Source: Planctomycetota bacterium
Lineage (GTDB): Bacteria > Planctomycetota > Planctomycetia > Pirellulales > Pirellulaceae
Assembly (NCBI GenBank): GCA_026692845.1
Contig: JAPLNM010000088.1
Location: forward strand, 1-56,466
Reading direction: 5' to 3'
DNA: 56,466 bases
Shown here: piece by piece, positions 52,816 to 56,466 of the stretch
Layout: every line of letters starts with the position of its first letter
How positions within the stretch are numbered: position 1 is the first letter of the stretch
The notes under the pieces: generated by a model
Seen by the model: the letters and a program-made list of their open reading frames with translations, nothing else
Database searches by the model: none
What the model was told of the DNA's origin: nothing
Program-made: the position numbers and the translations under genes

Positions 52816-53288
52816 CCCTCGAAGTTTTCGAACTTACGAAGTTCCAGTCGATGAACGGAACGCCTTTGGATGAGTACGCTTCACGTATGCTCGCTGAGGG
52901 TTCCGAGGTCTTGAGTGGTGTTGACTTAGACGAGATCGCTACACTGTTACCGGACGCAGACGAATATCATTCTGTGTACTTGCTTGAGCTTTGCGCGAAA
53001 CTAGATCCGAATCGAGTTGCGGCAATAGCGGCACCCTACTTAAGCTCGCGAATTGCATCCTTGTGCTGTACTGCTTCAAGGATACTCGGTTCTTTGGAAC
53101 CGCAAGGGATTTCGGTCGAAGTGCGACGGGTCATACAGGAATGTCCTGTTATTGATCTTTATTGGGACGATCCAGCAAGCGGTGAGTCTAGGCAAGTTGG
53201 AACAAACGAAGCGTTCATTTCGGAGCTTCGGGAAAAGTTAGGATTCCGTGACCACCTTTGTGAGCAGTGGGGGGGGTGCGGCATATGA
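52812..53288 (+). CDS. Putative immunity protein of the broken toxin
   Basis: 158 residues. Its ATG overlaps the stop of the toxin frame (ATGA), the usual layout of polymorphic toxin-immunity pairs. The sequence is helical and HEAT-like (HSVYLLELCAKLDPNRVAAI, APYLSSRIASLCCTASRILG) with a charged N-terminus; no named immunity family was recognised. The gene is intact apart from a run of eight G near 53269-53276, four codons before the stop. No signal or membrane segment, so it is cytoplasmic. The role is inferred from position only. Confidence 0.6.
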   Translation: MTLEVFELTKFQSMNGTPLDEYASRMLAEGSEVLSGVDLDEIATLLPDADEYHSVYLLELCAKLDPNRVAAIAAPYLSSRIASLCCTASRILGSLEPQGISVEVRRVIQECPVIDLYWDDPASGESRQVGTNEAFISELREKLGFRDHLCEQWGGCGI

Positions 53289-53714
53289 TTCGACCTCATA
53301 CTCGGAGCTAGAAATCATGGTCCCACCCGTTGACAAGTTTTGCCTCACCTCAACGCATCCCCAGCCGTACTGTTTCCTAAAAGCGAACTTGCCCGAAGGC
53401 CCGGTCTGGGTCTCGTCTACGACTCGCCATGAAACGACCTACGCGTGACCTGGTGCCCTACCGCGTGCCTGGCACCGATTTGGGGCCCTGTTTGCTAGCA
53501 TTCGGCCTGGCGTCGCACCGGGTGCCTGGCACCGATTTGGCACCGATTTGGGCACCACGGATCGCTGCGCTCTGTTTTTCGAAGAGAGATTTCCGGAGAG
53601 CGAGTACAACCTTCAAGGTTGCGCCCAAGAGCCAAGAATTTCTCCCCTTGGAGCTAGATTGCTATCAATGGGATCGGGCTTGACGCCAATCCCCTAAAAT
53701 GCGATTCCAAAGAC
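53289..53714. other. Intergenic region with REP-like repeats
   Basis: About 426 bp between the immunity gene and the membrane protein gene. The two REP-like repeats are listed separately. A frame from 53248 to 53448 is out of frame with its neighbours and looks random. Confidence 0.5.
53465..53552. repeat. Pair of REP-like direct repeats
   Basis: GTGCCTGGCACCGATTTGG occurs at 53465-53483 and 53522-53540, and a shorter CACCGATTTGGG follows at 53541. The core GTGCCTGGCAC is a palindrome. Similar motifs are frequent in planctomycete intergenic DNA. Confidence 0.85.
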
Positions 53715-55790
53715 ATGGTGTTTTCTCGTACCCAAAGGATGGATCGGCGGCGGCGGATGGTCCGCGAGTCGGCGGCAAGCAATGCCGCCACGACTTCCGA
53801 TTACGCGCGTTCGCAAAAAAAACAACGACGGACCATCCCAAGTCATCACGCCGCAATCCTATCGGGCATCGAGACGCCCAACTACAGCCAAGACGTTCGC
53901 AAAACCTGCCAACTACGCGTCGTTCAATGGATTCCGCTCCGCTCTGCCTCGGTATCGATCCTGATCGGAACCGGTTGGGCCATCTGGTGTGGGCTCCTGC
54001 TTTGCCATTACTTTTTCCATTCCAATGCCAACTCGGTCGGCCGATCACCTGTCCCCTTTTTGCAATTGCTCGACCTGCGAAGCCCTCACAGTATCGCCAA
54101 CTGGATGACCTGCCAGTTGTGGTTCCTGACCGCATTTGCTTCCTGGTTGGTCTACAGTATCCGCAAGCACCGACTCGATGATTTTTCAGCGACCTACCGA
54201 GTATGGTTCGTTATGATCGGACTGTCGATTTTCTCATGCTTTGATACCGCCACATCGGCGATGTATTTGCTCGGTCAGTCGATCGATCCATGGACAAGAC
54301 GCGAGATTGGGTATGGCGGATGGCCTTTGATCCTCGCCGCCTATGCTTCCATCGCAGCCTTGGTAGGGTTGCGATTGTCCACCGAAATCCGAATCTCAAA
54401 GGCCGCGCTTTGCCTGTGGTTCGGCGGACTGCTTGCATGGGCAAGCGCCGCGCTTCTGGGTACGGGACTTCTGAAAATCCAATGGTCTCCCGGAAGCATC
54501 GACCTGATCGTCGGTGGCTTGTGGCTCGGTGGCGTCCTAGCGATCTTTCAGTCGGTCGGATTGGTTTTAAGACAATGCTACCTCCAAGCCCAACGCCGGT
54601 TCCTCGAGCGCGCCGTTCTTTCAAAATCGAAATTCGATTGGGCCGATCAACAAAGCGATCAAGGCGATTCCGACGATCCTAAGGTCGCCCCAGCGACCGA
54701 CGATGCGCCCGAGAAAAAGAAATCTTGGCTCCCTTGGCGTCGCAATAGCGACGGGGATCAAGAGCAGTTAGGGAATCAGGACGACCTAGACTCCACCAGG
54801 AAGACCTCGAAGAGCAAAACTACGAACAAGAACACCGATTTGGTCGATCAAAAGCCCAAGAAGCCAATGCGACTTTTCGGACTCTTTCCCCATCGCAACG
54901 AACGCAACGAACAACTCGATGGCATCGAACCTGTTCGCATCGAAGAGCAAATCCAAACCGATCTAGGCTTGACCAAAAAACCAAGCTGGTTTGCTCGACG
55001 GAAAGCATCCGATATCCCAACGACCCAAATCTCAACGACCCCAGAGCAATCGAAACAAAGTCCACGTGCCAGCAATGAATCAGCAGATAAAGAATCCGTG
55101 CGAGAACCCAAACGCGCATGGTTGGGCTCCTGGACTCGCGCAAAAAACGATACCAAAGCAGCGCAAGACCAACAGCCAGTCCCCTCGTCGAACAATTCCA
55201 AACCCAAGGAACTTGAGCCTCAGCCCAAGCAACCTCAAGTAAAGCAAACGCAAGCACAACAAACGCAAGTAAAGAAAACCCTAGAGGATGTTCAAGAGCC
55301 AGCTGTCAAGAAAAGCTGGTTCTCGTTAGGCAAGAAAAAACAACAGACAAGCAGCGACCCTGAAGCGACGCAATCAAAAACTCCAACGCTAACTCCAGCC
55401 AAAGCCATGACCAAAACCAAAGAGCCCGAGCGCGTCGACTCGTTTGAGGTACTCGACGAACTACCGCCAAAATCCGGAAAGCTCGCTAAGAGAATCTTCG
55501 GCTGGATGGAAGGATTGAAATTCAAGCCTCCCAAAGAGGTTCAAGAATCAGGGTCTGCGAAATCCATGACGACCTCCAACCCAAAATCAGCGGCTCAGAA
55601 ATCCAACAATCCTTCTTCTTCGAGTGGCTCGTCCGACAATCCGTCCTCCAGCGATGCCAACAAAACCCAGCAAACGCAAAGTGAATATGAAGACGAAGGG
55701 TCCGACGGAGACTACAGCGACTATCGAAATCTAAGCAAAGCCGAACGCAAGAAAATGCGGAGGCAACAAAACGATCGCGGTGCCGCATAG
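53715..55790 (+). CDS. Polytopic membrane protein with a long charged tail
   Basis: 691 residues. A basic N-terminus is followed by about six transmembrane helices (about 75-300), then roughly 390 residues of low-complexity, highly charged sequence with no predicted fold: clusters of KSW(L/F) next to basic or acidic patches (KKKSWLPWRR, KKPSWFARRK, VKKSWFSLGKK) recur several times. The C-terminus ends SKAERKKMRRQQNDRGAA. The KSWF/PWRR short motifs look like repeated linear binding sites. I do not recognise the family; a planctomycete-specific envelope protein is likely. Followed by a terminator. Confidence 0.75.
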   Translation: MVFSRTQRMDRRRRMVRESAASNAATTSDYARSQKKQRRTIPSHHAAILSGIETPNYSQDVRKTCQLRVVQWIPLRSASVSILIGTGWAIWCGLLLCHYFFHSNANSVGRSPVPFLQLLDLRSPHSIANWMTCQLWFLTAFASWLVYSIRKHRLDDFSATYRVWFVMIGLSIFSCFDTATSAMYLLGQSIDPWTRREIGYGGWPLILAAYASIAALVGLRLSTEIRISKAALCLWFGGLLAWASAALLGTGLLKIQWSPGSIDLIVGGLWLGGVLAIFQSVGLVLRQCYLQAQRRFLERAVLSKSKFDWADQQSDQGDSDDPKVAPATDDAPEKKKSWLPWRRNSDGDQEQLGNQDDLDSTRKTSKSKTTNKNTDLVDQKPKKPMRLFGLFPHRNERNEQLDGIEPVRIEEQIQTDLGLTKKPSWFARRKASDIPTTQISTTPEQSKQSPRASNESADKESVREPKRAWLGSWTRAKNDTKAAQDQQPVPSSNNSKPKELEPQPKQPQVKQTQAQQTQVKKTLEDVQEPAVKKSWFSLGKKKQQTSSDPEATQSKTPTLTPAKAMTKTKEPERVDSFEVLDELPPKSGKLAKRIFGWMEGLKFKPPKEVQESGSAKSMTTSNPKSAAQKSNNPSSSSGSSDNPSSSDANKTQQTQSEYEDEGSDGDYSDYRNLSKAERKKMRRQQNDRGAA

Positions 55791-55813
55791 AAACCCGAGA
55801 TTTCGGGTTTTTT
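55791..55813 (+). terminator. Rho-independent terminator of the membrane protein gene
   Basis: AAACCCGA (55791-55798), loop GATT, TCGGGTTT (55803-55810), then a run of T. It starts directly after the TAG stop at 55788-55790. Confidence 0.8.
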
Positions 55814-56049
55814 AAGCTTTCCTACAAAGGGTCCATCCCCTATAGTTTTGCTGTGCGAGTTGGAAAAACTTGCACGCTTGCCTCCGATCGTTTTTCCGGC
55901 TGAGGGACCATAATTATGCGTTGGCCCGAATCGTACCAGCGAGTGCAGTAGCACGCTTGATTCGCGTCAGTCTCGCAGCGGCTCCGTGTCGTGCCGCAAA
56001 CGGTCGGAGGATAACGAAGGACGGGTCGCCCAGGATCCGCGATGGGTGA

Positions 56050-56134
56050 GGATTTCTCCGAAATCCCAATAGCTTATATCGCAGGACATCTACGAAACCC
56101 CAATGTCCTATGTCGTAGGATTTCTCCGAAGTTC
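56050..56134. repeat. 34-bp tandem repeat (two full units plus a partial)
   Basis: Units at 56050-56083 and 56084-56117 follow the pattern GGAxxTCTxCGAAA, then CCCAAT, xxCxxATxTCGxA; a third unit begins GGATTTCTCCGAA at 56118. Divergence between units is higher than in the 45-bp array. No spacers. Confidence 0.75.
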
Positions 56135-56435
56135 TAGGCCAGCGCGACCATTCCTATTCGTCCAACGAATCCAGGCCCCACTATTTCCCGCCCCGCTATT
56201 TCTCCTGCGCGCCGAGCGGCCCGCTATCGCCGTGTGCCTGTCCCCCGTAGCCGCCACACGACTCTCGACCGATCCGTTGCTCCTCGGCGATGTGCTCTTT
56301 GCGATTTGCAAGCCGCAAGCTGATCGTAAGCGTACAGCGGCCTAGTCGGTTTTTTGGGGCCGTGGGGCTTGCAAATTGGGCTAAGAGGGGTCACCCGCTA
56401 TGGCCGTCCGGGGCACCTGATCCCGGAGGGATCGA

Positions 56436-56466
56436 GGCAATTAGCCGGTGGTAAGCGCAGCGCCAC
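56436..56466. repeat. Partial REP-type palindrome at the window end
   Basis: ATTAGCCGGTGGT followed by AAGCGCAGCGCCAC is the left part and loop of a REP motif recalled from Pirellulaceae genomes; the right arm is cut by the window edge. Confidence 0.5.

Larger units (their letters stand above)
55814..56466. other. Gene-free end of the window
   Basis: No gene is supported. Contains a 34-bp tandem repeat and the start of a REP-type palindrome (both listed). Reading frames on both strands here are short and show no family pattern. Confidence 0.5.

Overview
The window looks like chromosomal DNA from a planctomycete, most likely a Pirellulaceae relative (Pirellula/Rhodopirellula-like). The evidence is family content: a Tat-exported Gfo/Idh/MocA oxidoreductase, a giant protein with the planctomycete LEPR-XLL N-terminal motif and C-terminal dockerin repeats, a DUF1549/DUF1553 plus DUF1501 gene pair, a DUF5690 transporter-like protein, a large O-antigen-ligase/TPR protein, a planctomycete-style Hint cassette, and several palindromic repeats of the kind common in these genomes. 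No rRNA, tRNA or CRISPR array was recognised.

Layout. 1-1134: 3' truncated oxidoreductase gene (minus). 1135-6113: a decayed accessory zone. It holds a foldback repeat element, a 45-bp tandem array of hairpins, and five broken genes on the minus strand (DUF6361 start, C-terminal piece of a NACHT-type NTPase, SNF2 helicase lacking its C-terminal half, XRE-type regulator, FkbM methyltransferase). I read this as a degraded phage-defence island. 6114-12241: nagA-like deacetylase, a strong terminator, and a 1694-residue secreted multidomain metalloprotease-like protein. 12671-15496: phosphoglucomutase fused to an FkbM methyltransferase. 15483-29465: a long minus-strand run (DUF4416, WecA/MraY-like transferase, O-antigen ligase, DUF1573, UshA-like/tetrahaem cytochrome, ATP-grasp, two membrane-anchored vWA proteins, penicillin acylase) that suggests cell-envelope or exopolysaccharide work. 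29526-31512: dus and fabI (plus). 31590-38668: nadB, MoxR-type ATPase, DUF1501, DUF1549/1553 (minus). 38780-43074: thioesterase, alpha/beta hydrolase, DUF5690.

43075-43936 contains a degenerate IS1380-type transposase remnant. 43937-45503 is a small minus-strand cluster: bL28, gatC, GNAT. 45884-51185 is a plus-strand run: diadenylate cyclase-domain protein, an SDR with an unusual active site, pyruvate carboxylase. 51186-53714 is a second decayed zone: tandem repeats, another copy of the foldback element, a broken Hint/toxin coding sequence and an overlapping intact putative immunity gene. 53715-55790 is a membrane protein with a long charged tail, followed by a terminator and a repeat-rich end.

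Most intact genes are housekeeping or envelope functions. The unusual material is the repeats, the PGM-FkbM fusion, the toxin/immunity remnant and the decayed defence island. Start codons were chosen by reading Shine-Dalgarno-like sequence and domain start by eye. All family names come from motif recognition, not from database searches.
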